Assembly: GCF_011634835.1 (NCBI RefSeq)
Contig: NZ_SIRP01000001.1
Span: forward strand, 2,046,034-2,110,033
Direction: 5' to 3'
Length of the DNA: 64,000 nt
DNA from: Isoptericola sp. BMS4
Lineage (GTDB): Bacteria > Actinomycetota > Actinomycetes > Actinomycetales > Cellulomonadaceae
In this document: positions 25,637 through 35,070 of the stretch, piece by piece
How positions within the stretch are numbered: position 1 is the stretch's first letter
How the letters are laid out: every line of letters starts with the position of its first letter
Program-made: the position numbers and the translations under genes
Notes under the pieces: model-generated
Told to the model about the DNA's origin: nothing
The model's database searches: none
What the model saw: only the letters and a program-made list of their open reading frames with translations

Positions 25637-26899
25637 ATGGCGGTGACGACGGGTTCCCGGCGGGCCGCGCCGAGCGACCGGCGCCCGTGGCTCGGGCAGT
25701 GGAACAGCACGGTCACGAGCTACTACCTGCTCGTCGGCGCGAGCGGGCTGCTGCTGGTGATCGGGCTGGTGATGGTGCTGTCCAGCTCGACGATCGAGTC
25801 GATCGCCGCCGAGAGGTCGCCGTTCGCGGCGTTCCTCAACCAGGCACGCTATGCCCTCATCGGGCTGCCGCTCATGCTGGTCGCGGCGCGCCTGCCGGTG
25901 CGCTGGTACAAGCGCCTGGCCTGGCCGGCCATCTTGGTCGCCCTCGGCATGCTGATCGCGGTGCCGTTCGTCGGCAAGCTGGTCAACGGCAACCGGAACT
26001 GGTTGGTGCTCGGGCCGATCCAGTTCCAGCCCTCCGAGCTCGCCAAGCTCGCGCTCGCCGTGTGGCTCGGCGCCGTGCTCGGCCGCAAGCAGCACCTGCT
26101 GGGCCGCTGGGGCCAGGCCCTCGTGCCCGGAGTGATCGGGCTCGTCGCCGTCGTCGGGCTGGTCATCGCCGGCCACGACCTGGGCACGGCGATGATCATC
26201 GCGCTCCTGGGGCTCGGCGCGTACTGGGTGTCCGGCGCGCCCGCGTCCCTGCTCGCCGTGGGCGGCGTCGGCGGGGCAGTGATCGTCGGCTGGGCGTTCG
26301 TGCTCAACCAGTCGAGCAGCGACCGCATCGAGCGCATCCTCGCCACGTACGGCTCGGCCTGCGACGAGGCGAGCGAGTGCTACCAGTCCATCCACGGCCT
26401 GTACGGCCTGGGCACCGGAGGCCTGTTCGGGGTCGGCCTCGGCGGCAGCCGCGAGAAGTGGAACTACCTGCCCGAGGCCCACAACGACTTCATCTACGCC
26501 GTCATCGGCGAGGAGCTGGGCCTGCTCGGCACGCTGCTCGTGCTGGCGCTGTTCGCCGTCCTCGGCGTCGCCATGGCCCGCGTCGTGCGCCGTCATACCG
26601 ACCCGTTCGTCAAGATCACCACCGCGGCGATCGCCTGCTGGGTGGTCGGGCAGGCCTTCGTCAACATCGGCGTGGTGATCGGCGTCCTGCCGGTGATCGG
26701 CGTCCCGCTGCCGCTGGTCTCGGCCGGCGGGTCAGCGCTCGTGACGACGATGGTGGCCCTCGGCGTGGTCATCAGCTTCGCGCGCACGGAGCCGGGAGCG
26801 GCGGAGGCCCTGGCCTCCCGGCCGCGTGTCGTGCGGAGGGCCGTGGCGGTGCTCTCGCGACGTCGCGGGCACGGCCGCACGCCCCGCGCCAGCAGATAG
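25637..26899 (+). CDS. ftsW: Septal peptidoglycan polymerase FtsW (SEDS family)
   Basis: A 420-residue SEDS glycosyltransferase with about ten transmembrane helices, working with FtsI at the septum. Motifs include GNRNWLVLGPIQFQPSELAKLA, GHDLGTAMII, the extracytoplasmic loop with two cysteines (SACDEASECYQSIHGLYGLGTGGLFGVGLG in outline), EAHNDFIYAVIGEELG, and PLPLVSAGGSALVTTMVALG. A basic C-terminal tail (RRRGHGRTPRASR) is cytoplasmic. The ATG has GGGAGAG upstream. Its TAG stop codon doubles as the first bases of the predicted murG -10. Confidence 0.94.
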   Translation: MAVTTGSRRAAPSDRRPWLGQWNSTVTSYYLLVGASGLLLVIGLVMVLSSSTIESIAAERSPFAAFLNQARYALIGLPLMLVAARLPVRWYKRLAWPAILVALGMLIAVPFVGKLVNGNRNWLVLGPIQFQPSELAKLALAVWLGAVLGRKQHLLGRWGQALVPGVIGLVAVVGLVIAGHDLGTAMIIALLGLGAYWVSGAPASLLAVGGVGGAVIVGWAFVLNQSSSDRIERILATYGSACDEASECYQSIHGLYGLGTGGLFGVGLGGSREKWNYLPEAHNDFIYAVIGEELGLLGTLLVLALFAVLGVAMARVVRRHTDPFVKITTAAIACWVVGQAFVNIGVVIGVLPVIGVPLPLVSAGGSALVTTMVALGVVISFARTEPGAAEALASRPRVVRRAVAVLSRRRGHGRTPRASR

Positions 26900-26902
26900 G
26901 GT
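26897..26902 (+). promoter_or_regulatory. -10 hexamer TAGGGT overlapping the ftsW stop codon
   Basis: TAGGGT begins with the TAG stop of ftsW and ends 8 nt before the GTG of murG, which has no ribosome site. It would give murG a leaderless transcript of its own. Confidence 0.5.
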
Positions 26903-26910
26903 CGCGGGTT

Positions 26911-28074
26911 GTGAAGACCTCCGCAGTCACCTCCGTCGTGCTCGCCGGCGGCGGCACCGCCGGCCACGTCAACCCCCTGCTCGCCGTCGCCGACGAGCTG
27001 CGCGCCCGGGAGCCCGACGCCCGCGTGCTGGTGCTCGGCACCACCAGCGGCCTGGAGGCCGACCTGGTGCCGGCGCGCGGCTACCGGCTGTGGCCGGTGC
27101 CGCGCGTGCCGCTGCCGCGCCGCCCGAGCGTCGACCTGCTGCGCCTGCCCGGCCGCCTGACGTCCGCGGTGCGGGCGGCCGAGGCGGCGATCGACGAGAT
27201 CGACGCCCAGGCGGTCGTCGGCTTCGGCGGCTACGTGTCCACCCCGGCCTACCTCGCGGCCCGCCGCCGCGGCGTGCCGGTCGTCGTCCACGAGCAGAAC
27301 GCCCGGCCCGGGCTGGCCAACCGTCTCGGCGCCCGCTGGGCGGCACGGGTGGGCACGACCTTCGGCGACACCGCGCTCCCGGGCGCCCGCGCGGTGGGCC
27401 TGCCCCTGCGGGCCGAGATCTCCGACCTGGTCGCCGAGCGCTCGCGGGACGCCGCCGCCGCACGCGTGCGGGCCGCGGACGCCCTCGGCCTGGACCCCAC
27501 CGTCCCGACGCTCGTCGTCACCGGCGGCTCGTCGGGTGCCGCGTCGGTCAACGCCGCGCTGGCGGGCGCCGTCGACGCGCTGCTGGGCGCCGGCGTGCAG
27601 GTGCTGCACCTCACGGGCCGGGACAAGTCCGGCCCGGTGCGCACCGCCGTCGACGCCGCGGTCGCGGCGGGCGGGCACGAGGCCTCGCGGTACCAGGTGC
27701 GCGAGTACCTGTCCGAGATGCACCTCGGCCTGGCCGTGGCGGACCTCGTCGTGGCCCGCTCGGGCGCGGGCACCGTCTGCGAGCTGGCGGCGCTCGGCGT
27801 CCCGGCCGTCTACGTGCCGCTGCCGATCGGCAACGGGGAGCAGCGCCTCAACGCCGCGCCGCTGGTCTCGGCGGGCGGCGGCCTGCTCGTCGCCGACGAC
27901 GACCTCACCCCGGCGTGGGTGGCCGAGCAGGTGCCCGCGCTGCTGCGCGACACCGACCGTCTGGCGCGGATGGCGGACGCCGCCCGCGCGGCGGGCGTCC
28001 GCGACGCGGCCGCCCGCGTGGCCGACCTCGTCGGCGAGGCCGTCGCGGAGTCGGCCGAGCGGAGCGGGTCGTGA
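26911..28074 (+). CDS. murG: UDP-GlcNAc:lipid I N-acetylglucosaminyltransferase MurG
   Basis: A 387-residue peripheral membrane glycosyltransferase that converts lipid I to lipid II. It has the N-terminal glycine loop AGGGTAGHVNPLLAVA, GFGGYVSTPAYLAARR, HEQNARPGLANRL, VVTGGSSGAASVNAAL in the donor domain, VARSGAGTVCELAALGVP and PLPIGNGEQRLNAAPLV. GTG at 26911 is chosen because the conserved domain begins ten codons later and a -10 lies just upstream. The stop overlaps murC (GTGA). Confidence 0.95.
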   Translation: MKTSAVTSVVLAGGGTAGHVNPLLAVADELRAREPDARVLVLGTTSGLEADLVPARGYRLWPVPRVPLPRRPSVDLLRLPGRLTSAVRAAEAAIDEIDAQAVVGFGGYVSTPAYLAARRRGVPVVVHEQNARPGLANRLGARWAARVGTTFGDTALPGARAVGLPLRAEISDLVAERSRDAAAARVRAADALGLDPTVPTLVVTGGSSGAASVNAALAGAVDALLGAGVQVLHLTGRDKSGPVRTAVDAAVAAGGHEASRYQVREYLSEMHLGLAVADLVVARSGAGTVCELAALGVPAVYVPLPIGNGEQRLNAAPLVSAGGGLLVADDDLTPAWVAEQVPALLRDTDRLARMADAARAAGVRDAAARVADLVGEAVAESAERSGS

Positions 28075-29627
28075 GCGGCACGGCGCCGGCCGGTCCGGCC
28101 GCCGTGCCCGACGTCGACCGGCTCGGGCGCGTGCACCTCGTCGGCGTCGGCGGAGCGGGGATGTCGGTCGTGGCGCGTCTGCTCGCCGCGCGCGGCGTCG
28201 CCGTCCAGGGCTCGGACGCCGCTGCCACCCCCGCGCTGGAGGCCCTGCGCGCCGACGGCGTCCAGGTCTGGGTGGGGCACGACGCGGCCCACGTGGTCGC
28301 CGCCGACGGCGCGGCGCGCGTCGACACCCTCGTGGTCTCGTCGGCGGTGCGCGAGACCAACCCCGAGCTCGCGGCCGCCCGCGGCGCCGGCGTGCGGGTG
28401 CTGCACCGCTCCCAGGCGCTGGCCGCGCTGATGCGCGACCGGCGCGCCGTCGCGGTCGCGGGCGCCCACGGCAAGACCACCACCTCGGCGATGGTCGCGA
28501 CGGTGCTGCGCGAGTGCGGCGTGGACGCCTCGTTCGCGATCGGCGGCACGGTCCGGGTGCGCGCCGCCGACGGCACCGAGACGGCGGTGCCGGGCGGCCA
28601 CCTCGGCACCTCCGACGTGCTGGTCGCGGAGGCGGACGAGTCCGACGGCTCCTTCCTTAACTACGCGCCCACGGTGGCCGTGGTGACGAACGTCGAGCCC
28701 GACCACCTCGACCACTACGGCACCACCGAGGCGTTCGAGCAGGCCTTCGTCCGTTTCGCCGCCCAGATCACGCCCGACGGCACGCTCGTGGCCTGCGCCG
28801 ACGACCCGGGGTCGGCGGCGCTCGCGGCCACGCACCGGGCCGCGGGGCGGGCGGTGGTCACCTACGGGCTGGACGACGGCGCGGACGTGCGCGTCGGGTC
28901 GGTGGTGCCCGGCGCCGGCACGGTCACCGCGGTCCTGTCCGGCGGGCCGCTCGGCGAGGCCGAGCGAGAGCTGCGCCTCGACGTCCCTGGCGCCCACAAC
29001 GCGCTCAACGCGGCGGCCGCGGTGACGACGGCGGTGCTCCTCGGTGCGGACCCGGGCCGGGCGGTGGCGGGCGCCGCGGCGTTCGTCGGGACGGGGCGGC
29101 GCTTCGAGGAGCGCGGCCGGGTGGCGGGCGTGCGCGTCGTGGACAGCTACGACCACCACCCGACGGAGGTGGAGGCGCTGCTGCGCGCCGCGCGGCCCGT
29201 GGCCGGGGAGGGCAGGGTGCTCGCGCTGTTCCAGCCGCACCTGTACTCGCGCACGCGGATCTTCGCCGACCGTTTCGCGGCCGCCCTCGCCCTCGCCGAC
29301 GAGGTCGTCGTGACCGGCGTGTACCGCGCCCGCGAGGACGTGGACCCCGACGTGAGTGCACGCACGATCACCGACCGCGCCGAGCGGACCCGTTCCGGCG
29401 GCCTGCTGCGTCCGGTCGAGGACCGGGTCCAGGCGGCGCACGTGATCGCCGCGCTGGCCCGCCCCGGCGACCTCGTGCTCACGGTGGGGGCGGGGGACGT
29501 CACCGAGCTCGGCCCGGTGGTCCTGGCGGACCTGGCCGCACGCGGGCTCGACGACGCCGGTGCGGCGTCGCCGGAGCCCGGCGTGGCGGGCGCGGCGCCG
29601 GGGCGTGGCGAGGAGACCATGGGCTGA
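28071..29627 (+). CDS. murC: UDP-MurNAc:L-alanine ligase MurC
   Basis: A 518-residue Mur ligase that adds the first amino acid to UDP-MurNAc. Motifs are HLVGVGGAGMSVVARLL with QGSD, AVAGAHGKTTTSAMVA (ATP loop), ADESDGSFLNYAPTVAVVTNVEPDHLDHY and FQPHLYSRTRIF. A Gly/Ala-rich C-terminal tail extends past the fold. Both ends overlap neighbours: GTGA with murG upstream, TGATG with ftsQ downstream. Confidence 0.95.
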   Translation: MSGTAPAGPAAVPDVDRLGRVHLVGVGGAGMSVVARLLAARGVAVQGSDAAATPALEALRADGVQVWVGHDAAHVVAADGAARVDTLVVSSAVRETNPELAAARGAGVRVLHRSQALAALMRDRRAVAVAGAHGKTTTSAMVATVLRECGVDASFAIGGTVRVRAADGTETAVPGGHLGTSDVLVAEADESDGSFLNYAPTVAVVTNVEPDHLDHYGTTEAFEQAFVRFAAQITPDGTLVACADDPGSAALAATHRAAGRAVVTYGLDDGADVRVGSVVPGAGTVTAVLSGGPLGEAERELRLDVPGAHNALNAAAAVTTAVLLGADPGRAVAGAAAFVGTGRRFEERGRVAGVRVVDSYDHHPTEVEALLRAARPVAGEGRVLALFQPHLYSRTRIFADRFAAALALADEVVVTGVYRAREDVDPDVSARTITDRAERTRSGGLLRPVEDRVQAAHVIAALARPGDLVLTVGAGDVTELGPVVLADLAARGLDDAGAASPEPGVAGAAPGRGEETMG

Positions 29628-30712
29628 TGCGCCCGCCGTCCCGACCCCGCACGACGCCGCGCCCGGACCGTCACGACCGCTCGGACCGACCGGTGCCGGC
29701 GTCCGGCGAGCGAGTGCGCACCGGTGCCGTGCCGCGGGTGCCGGCGGGCCCGGACCGGCCGGACTCCGGGGGGTCGGACGGCCCCGGGGCGAACAGCGGA
29801 GGCCGCCGCCCGGGCGCCGGGCCGGCGAACGGCAAGGCAGCGAACGGTCGGGCTGCGGCCCCCAGCGCGGCGAGCGGCCCGACTCGCGACCGGGCCCCGC
29901 GGGGTGCGGCGCCGGCGACCGCGCCGGTACCGGCGGCGTCCGGGCGGGGCGCGGTGGTCCCCGCCGGCGAGCCGACGCCGCCGCGGGTCTCGACGGCGAT
30001 GGCCGACCGGCTCGCGGAGCGCACGGCGATGCGTCGCCACCGGGCCTGGCGGCGCGTCGTGGCCTGGGTCCTCGTCGTGCTCGTCCTGGCGGCGCTCGCC
30101 GCGGGGGCGTTCTGGTCCCCGGTGCTGGCGCTCGACGCGGACGAGGTGGTCGTCACGGGCGAGGGCAGCACCGTGGACCCCCAGGAGGTGCGCGACGTCG
30201 TGGAGGCCGCGGACGGCACGCCGCTGCCGCGCCTCGACACCGTGTCGATGCGCGAGCAGATCCTCGGCCTGCACGGTGTCAAGGACGTCAGCCTGGCGAG
30301 GTCGTGGCCGCACGGCCTGCGGGTGACGCTCACCGCCCGGGTGCCGGTGGCCGCGGTGCCGGACGGCGGGAAGTACGTCGTCCTCGACGGCGAGGGTGTG
30401 CGGCTGGGCACGCGGGGCTCGGCGCCGTCGGGCCTGCCGCAGGTCGACGTGCCCCTGGACGACGCCCGCGCCCTCCAGGCGGCGCTGCACGTGCTCGCCG
30501 GCCTGCCGCCGAAGCTGGCGGGGGCGACCGAGCAGGTCAGCGCGGCGACGCAGGACGCGGTGGAGACGGTGCTGGCCGACGGGACGACCGTGCGGTGGGG
30601 GAGCAGCGCGGACCTTCCGCTGAAGGTCGAGGCCGTGCGGACCCTGCGCGAGGTCGCCCCGGACGCGGGCACGATCGACGTGTCGTCGCCCGAGCTGCCG
30701 ATCACGCGGTGA
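29627..30712 (+). CDS. ftsQ: Divisome protein FtsQ
   Basis: A 361-residue bitopic protein that helps regulate FtsW/FtsI. The first roughly 140 residues are a disordered Pro/Arg/Gly/Ala-rich cytoplasmic tail, much longer than in enteric FtsQ but common in actinobacteria. One transmembrane helix follows (VVAWVLVVLVLAALAAGAFW), then a POTRA domain starting at VLALDADEVVVTGEGSTVDPQEV and the FtsQ beta domain with RSWPHGLRVTLTARVPVAAV. The ATG overlaps the murC stop (TGATG). A promoter region of 217 bases separates it from ftsZ. Confidence 0.9.
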   Translation: MRPPSRPRTTPRPDRHDRSDRPVPASGERVRTGAVPRVPAGPDRPDSGGSDGPGANSGGRRPGAGPANGKAANGRAAAPSAASGPTRDRAPRGAAPATAPVPAASGRGAVVPAGEPTPPRVSTAMADRLAERTAMRRHRAWRRVVAWVLVVLVLAALAAGAFWSPVLALDADEVVVTGEGSTVDPQEVRDVVEAADGTPLPRLDTVSMREQILGLHGVKDVSLARSWPHGLRVTLTARVPVAAVPDGGKYVVLDGEGVRLGTRGSAPSGLPQVDVPLDDARALQAALHVLAGLPPKLAGATEQVSAATQDAVETVLADGTTVRWGSSADLPLKVEAVRTLREVAPDAGTIDVSSPELPITR

Positions 30713-30718
30713 CCCCCC

Positions 30719-30732
30719 TTGACACAGGTGTC
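30719..30732 (+). promoter_or_regulatory. TTGACA -35-like motif within a GACAC/GTGTC palindrome
   Basis: TTGACA at 30719-30724 is a consensus -35 directly after ftsQ; it overlaps the palindrome GACAC-AG-GTGTC (30721-30732). No good -10 is found 16-18 bases on, so it may be a protein-binding site instead. Confidence 0.3.
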
Positions 30733-30826
30733 GAGCACCCGCCCCGTGCGACACGCCGGACCACGTGCTTCGTGGTGCTCCGTGCGGCACATACCGTCGA
30801 ACGCAGCAGCAACCTGACATAACTCT

Positions 30827-30853
30827 AACCCTCAACTCGAACCTTAGGGTTCG
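30827..30853. promoter_or_regulatory. Nested inverted repeats upstream of ftsZ, possible FtsR-type operator
   Basis: AACCCT (30827-30832) pairs with AGGGTT (30846-30851), and CGAACC (30838-30843) pairs with GGTTCG (30848-30853). They lie in an unusually AT-richer stretch about 80-100 bases before the ftsZ start. FtsR, a conserved actinobacterial MerR-type regulator, controls ftsZ in Corynebacterium; assignment here is by position and symmetry only. Confidence 0.4.
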
Positions 30854-30929
30854 GGTTCCGGGCGGGACCGCCGGGCCGGAACGACCGGGTCGGGGACGTC
30901 GGGACAGGAACGACCCGAGAGGCAACGAC

Positions 30930-32279
30930 GTGGCAACTCCGCAGAACTACCTGGCAGTGATCAAGGTGGTCGGCATCGGCGGTGGCGGCGTGAACGCCGT
31001 GAACCGCATGATCGAGGTCGGCCTCAAGGGTGTCGAGTTCATCGCCATCAACACCGACGCGCAGGCGCTGCTGATGTCGGACGCCGACGTCAAGCTCGAC
31101 GTCGGGCGCGAGCTCACCCGCGGCCTCGGCGCCGGCGCGGACCCGGAGGTCGGCAAGAAGGCGGCCGAGGACCACGCCGAGGAGATCGAGGACGTCCTGC
31201 GCGGCGCCGACATGGTCTTCGTCACGGCGGGCGAGGGCGGCGGCACCGGCACGGGCGGCGCGCCCGTGGTCGCCCGCATCGCCCGGTCCCTCGGCGCGCT
31301 GACCGTCGGGGTGGTCACCCGGCCGTTCACCTTCGAGGGCCGGCGCCGGTCGGTCCAGGCCGAGCAGGGCATCGAGACGCTCCGGGAGGAGGTCGACACC
31401 CTCATCGTCATCCCCAACGACCGGCTGCTGTCCATGTCGGACAAGAGCGTGTCGGCGATCTCGGCGTTCCACTCCGCCGACCAGGTGCTGCACTCGGGCG
31501 TGCAGGGCATCACCGATCTCATCACGACCCCGGGCCTGATCAACCTCGACTTCGCCGACGTCAAGTCGGTGATGCAGGGGGCCGGCTCGGCGCTCATGGG
31601 CATCGGCTCGGCGCGCGGCGAGGACCGCGCGGTGCAGGCCGCCGAGCTCGCCATCTCCTCGCCGCTCCTCGAGGCCTCGATCGACGGTGCGCACGGCGTG
31701 CTCCTGTCGATCCAGGGCGGGAGCGACATCGGCCTGTTCGAGGTGCACGAGGCGGCGCGGCTCGTCCAGGAGGCGGCGCACCCCGAGGCGAACATCATCT
31801 TCGGCACCGTCATCGACGACTCGCTCGGCGACGAGGTGCGCGTCACGGTGATCGCCGCCGGCTTCGACGGCGGGATGCCGCAGGCGCGCAAGGACGACCG
31901 CGGCCTCGGCCAGATCTCCGGGTCCTCCGCCGCGCCGGCCGTCTCCGCGGGCGGGGGTACCGAGCGGAGCGCCGCGGCACCGGCGCCCGCGACCGCCCCG
32001 GTCCCGCAGCCGCCCGCGCCCGCCGCCGCGCCGCGCCCGCGCCCGATCCCCGCGGAGCCGGACGACGTGCCGGCGAGCCTCGACGGGGCGCGCACCACGC
32101 CGGCCGGCGCGGCGCGGGCGGAGTCGGTGCAGGCCCGCGAGCAGCGGCCGTCCTTCACGGTGGTCGAGGACGGCGAGGGCGAGGGGGTGACCGTGGAGCG
32201 GCCCGTGGAGGTGCCGCGCCTGGTCGACGAGCCCCGCCGGCCGGCGGAGGACCTCGACGTGCCCGACTTCCTCAAGTGA
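30930..32279 (+). CDS. ftsZ: Cell division GTPase FtsZ
   Basis: The tubulin-like GTPase that forms the Z ring; 449 residues. Motifs include [16 protein letters not shown], the tubulin signature [31 protein letters not shown] and the T7 loop [11 protein letters not shown]. The globular part ends near residue 320. A Pro/Ala-rich linker of about 110 residues leads to the C-terminal peptide DVPDFLK, which binds SepF and FtsW. The GTG at 30930 starts the standard [18 protein letters not shown] and has GAGAGG upstream. ftsZ has its own promoter region; pgeF starts eight bases after its stop. Confidence 0.97.
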   Translation: MATPQNYLAVIKVVGIGGGGVNAVNRMIEVGLKGVEFIAINTDAQALLMSDADVKLDVGRELTRGLGAGADPEVGKKAAEDHAEEIEDVLRGADMVFVTAGEGGGTGTGGAPVVARIARSLGALTVGVVTRPFTFEGRRRSVQAEQGIETLREEVDTLIVIPNDRLLSMSDKSVSAISAFHSADQVLHSGVQGITDLITTPGLINLDFADVKSVMQGAGSALMGIGSARGEDRAVQAAELAISSPLLEASIDGAHGVLLSIQGGSDIGLFEVHEAARLVQEAAHPEANIIFGTVIDDSLGDEVRVTVIAAGFDGGMPQARKDDRGLGQISGSSAAPAVSAGGGTERSAAAPAPATAPVPQPPAPAAAPRPRPIPAEPDDVPASLDGARTTPAGAARAESVQAREQRPSFTVVEDGEGEGVTVERPVEVPRLVDEPRRPAEDLDVPDFLK

Positions 32280-32286
32280 GCGTCGC

Positions 32287-33108
32287 GTGAGAAGCGGCGT
32301 CGACGGGGCGGTCGGCTGGGCCCAGGAGTCGCTGCTGCCGGCGCAGTTCGGCGCGGGGCTGCTGCGGGTCGACCTCGGCGCGGGCGTCGTCGCCGGCTTC
32401 ACGACGCGGCACGGCGGCGTGTCTCCGGCGCCGTGGTCGTCCCTCGACCTGGGGACGTCGACCGGCGACGACCGCGCCCGGGTCCGGGAGAACCGCGCCC
32501 GCCTCGAGGCCTGGGTCGGCGCGCCGGTGGCGTTCGCGGCGCAGGTGCACGGCGACCGCGTGCTCGAGGTCGGCCCCCACGACCGCGTGGAGTGGTCGGG
32601 CGACGAGCCGCCCGTCGCGGTGGGGGAGGCCGACGCGATGGTGACGGTCGAGACCGGCCTCGGCCTCGGCGTGCTCGTGGCGGACTGCGTCCCCGTCGTC
32701 CTCGCGGACCCGGTGGCCAGGGTCGCCGCGGTCGCGCACGCCGGGCGCCGCGGCGTGGCGGTCGGCGTGGTGCACCGGGCGCTCGACGAGATGCTCGCGC
32801 GCGGCGCCCGCACGCAGGACGTGCGCGCCGCCGTCGGGCCCGCCGTGTGCGGCCGCTGCTACGAGGTGCCCGACGACCTGCGGGACGAGGTCAGCGCACT
32901 CGTGCCGGAGACCTGGGCGACGACGGAGGCCGGGACCCCGGCCCTCGACCTGCCTGCCGGTGTGCTCGCGCAGCTCGCCTCGCGCGGCGTCGCGGCGACC
33001 CACGTGGACCGCTGCACCCGGACCGACACCGACCTGTTCTCCCACCGCCGTGCCACCGCGAGCGGCACGACGACCGGTCGCCAGGCCGGGGTGGTCGTCC
33101 TCGCCTGA
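32287..33108 (+). CDS. pgeF: Purine nucleoside phosphorylase-type copper protein (YfiH/PgeF, DUF152)
   Basis: A 273-residue protein of the YfiH/multicopper-polyphenol-oxidase-like family; members phosphorolyse or deaminate purine nucleosides, and the E. coli member edits peptidoglycan precursors. The zinc site residues are visible: His in AQVHGDRV, Cys in VADCVPVVLAD and His in AVAHAGRRG. TTRHGGVS near residue 40 and LDLGTSTGDD are also typical. GTG at 32287 follows the ftsZ stop by seven bases with no strong ribosome site, so translation is probably coupled to ftsZ. A hairpin at 33209 follows. The YggS gene usually found next is absent. Confidence 0.88.
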   Translation: MRSGVDGAVGWAQESLLPAQFGAGLLRVDLGAGVVAGFTTRHGGVSPAPWSSLDLGTSTGDDRARVRENRARLEAWVGAPVAFAAQVHGDRVLEVGPHDRVEWSGDEPPVAVGEADAMVTVETGLGLGVLVADCVPVVLADPVARVAAVAHAGRRGVAVGVVHRALDEMLARGARTQDVRAAVGPAVCGRCYEVPDDLRDEVSALVPETWATTEAGTPALDLPAGVLAQLASRGVAATHVDRCTRTDTDLFSHRRATASGTTTGRQAGVVVLA

Positions 33109-33208
33109 CACCGTCGCGGGGCCGGCCCACCCCGTCCGGACCGGTGTCCGGCCGCCCCACCAGCGCTCCGACCAGGGGTCGCCACCGTGCGGCGGCCGCG
33201 GGCGTCGC

Positions 33209-33234
33209 CGCACGACACACCGGCGTGTCGTGCG
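33209..33234. terminator. Hairpin after pgeF
   Basis: CGCACGACAC and GTGTCGTGCG form a 10-bp perfect stem around ACCGGC. It lies in the 223-base gap between pgeF and sepF, where nothing else was recognised. Probable terminator without a T-run. Confidence 0.6.
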
Positions 33235-33331
33235 CTGATGCGTGTGCCGGCGTGGTTACCGTCGACTCACCGTCCGGGACACGCGGGGCGGAAGACACAG
33301 CGCGTGACGTGCCGAGGAACGGAGCAGGGCG

Positions 33332-33796
33332 ATGGGCGGAGCGCTTCGCAAGACGATGCTGTACCTGGGGCTCGCCGACGAGCAGGGTGAGCCGGACGAG
33401 TACCTCGACGAGTACGAGGACCTGGAGGCACCCGTGCGCGACGACCATCAGGCGCAGGTCACGCCGCTGCACCGCGCCGGAGTGGCGGAGACGGTGGTCG
33501 GCGCGGACCTGCGCCGCATCACGACCATCCACCCGCGCTCGTACAACGACGCCCGCAGCATCGGCGAGGCGTTCCGCGGCGGCACGCCGGTCATCATGAA
33601 CCTGTCCGACATGGACGACGCCGACGCCAAGCGGCTGGTCGACTTCTCCGCGGGGCTGATCTTCGGCCTGCGGGGCTCGATCGAGCGCGTGACGAACAAG
33701 GTGTTCCTGCTCTCGCCCGAGCACGTGGAGATCGCGGGCGAGGAGAAGCCCGCCGAGCCCGTCGCGGGCAAGGGAGCGTTCTACAACCAGAGCTGA
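33332..33796 (+). CDS. sepF: Z-ring membrane anchor SepF
   Basis: A 154-residue cytoplasmic protein that tethers FtsZ to the membrane in actinobacteria, which lack FtsA. The N-terminal [14 protein letters not shown] amphipathic helix is the membrane-targeting part. An acidic linker ([14 protein letters not shown]-like) follows. The core domain has [22 protein letters not shown] and [44 protein letters not shown]. The ATG has GGAGCAGGG upstream. A strong hairpin closes the gene at 33812. Confidence 0.95.
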   Translation: MGGALRKTMLYLGLADEQGEPDEYLDEYEDLEAPVRDDHQAQVTPLHRAGVAETVVGADLRRITTIHPRSYNDARSIGEAFRGGTPVIMNLSDMDDADAKRLVDFSAGLIFGLRGSIERVTNKVFLLSPEHVEIAGEEKPAEPVAGKGAFYNQS

Positions 33797-33811
33797 GCGC
33801 CACCGCCGCCG

Positions 33812-33847
33812 CGCGGCCAGGGTCGAGGCACGTCGACCCTGGCCGCG
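33812..33847. terminator. Strong hairpin terminator after sepF
   Basis: A 15-bp perfect stem (CGCGGCCAGGGTCGA and complement) closes a 6-base loop, followed by TCGTCGTCTC. It begins 16 bases after the sepF stop and ends just before the yggT -10. Confidence 0.8.
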
Positions 33848-33860
33848 TCGTCGTCTCGGG

Positions 33861-33866
33861 TAGGTT
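33861..33866 (+). promoter_or_regulatory. -10 hexamer TAGGTT before yggT, probable leaderless start
   Basis: TAGGTT ends 6 nt before the GTG of yggT, directly after the sepF terminator, so yggT starts a new transcript. No ribosome site is present. Confidence 0.6.
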
Positions 33867-33872
33867 CGACCC

Positions 33873-34166
33873 GTGGACCCGCTGCGTGTCATCTTCGACC
33901 TCATCAGCTTCGTGCTGTGGATGTTCCTCCTGTGCCTCGTGGTGCGCCTGGTCTTCGACTGGGTGCAGTTCTTCGCCCGCGACTGGCGTCCCCGCGGGGT
34001 GGTGCTCGTGATCGCCGAGGCGGTCTACACGGTCACCGACCCGCCGCTGCGCGCGCTGCGCCGGCTCATCCCGCCCCTGTCGCTCGGGCACGTGCGGCTC
34101 GACCTGGCCTTCCTCGTCCTGTTCATCGGCGTGTCGATCCTCGCGCGGGTGTTCGGCGCGCTGTGA
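33873..34166 (+). CDS. YggT family membrane protein
   Basis: A 97-residue membrane protein of the YggT family, always found beside sepF and divIVA in actinobacteria and tied to division or envelope homeostasis in an unknown way. Two hydrophobic segments are visible: LISFVLWMFLLCLVVRLVF near the N-terminus and LAFLVLFIGVSILARVF at the C-terminus. The conserved P-x-R-x-L-R motif appears as TDPPLRALRRLIPPL. The GTG at 33873 is the leaderless start predicted from the -10 at 33861. Confidence 0.9.
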   Translation: MDPLRVIFDLISFVLWMFLLCLVVRLVFDWVQFFARDWRPRGVVLVIAEAVYTVTDPPLRALRRLIPPLSLGHVRLDLAFLVLFIGVSILARVFGAL

Positions 34167-34362
34167 CGAACGTCGCGGGTGCCGTGGGGTCGTGGTGAGT
34201 TCGCAGGTGCGGGGTTCGACGGCCGTGTGAAGACGTCGTGTGGGCGTGCGCGGCGCGGTGTGCCTGGAAATGTCGCCCCCGGGACCGTGGGCTACCGTGG
34301 TCACCCGGACGGCGGACCCGCCGGGTCCTGCGAACGACCGTGCAACCGTGATGAGGTGAACG
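34167..34362 (+). promoter_or_regulatory. Upstream region of divIVA
   Basis: This 196-base gap should carry the divIVA promoter. TACCGT at 34293-34298 is a candidate -10; no -35 at proper spacing was identified. Otherwise nothing recognisable. Confidence 0.3.
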
Positions 34363-35004
<642 letters not shown>

Positions 35005-35027
35005 GCCACTGATCTGAGCCTCTGATC

Positions 35028-35045
35028 CGAGCCCTCTCGGGCTCG
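35028..35045 (+). terminator. Hairpin after divIVA
   Basis: CGAGCCC and GGGCTCG are separated by TCTC, 23 bases after the divIVA stop. Imperfect CTGATCTGAGCC repeats lie just before it. Confidence 0.6.
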
Positions 35046-35051
35046 TCCCGC

Positions 35052-35070
35052 CCCGGTCGTCACGACCGGG
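35052..35070. terminator. Second hairpin between divIVA and the DksA-like gene
   Basis: CCCGGTCGT and ACGACCGGG form two 9-base arms around a single C. In RNA it could fold as a stem with a small loop and act as a second terminator. Confidence 0.4.

Noticed and set aside
30820-30860. Telomere-like AACCCT/AGGGTT sequence before ftsZ
   Set aside because: There is a single inverted pair, not a tandem array, and it lies in the middle of a chromosomal gene cluster. An operator is a simpler reading.
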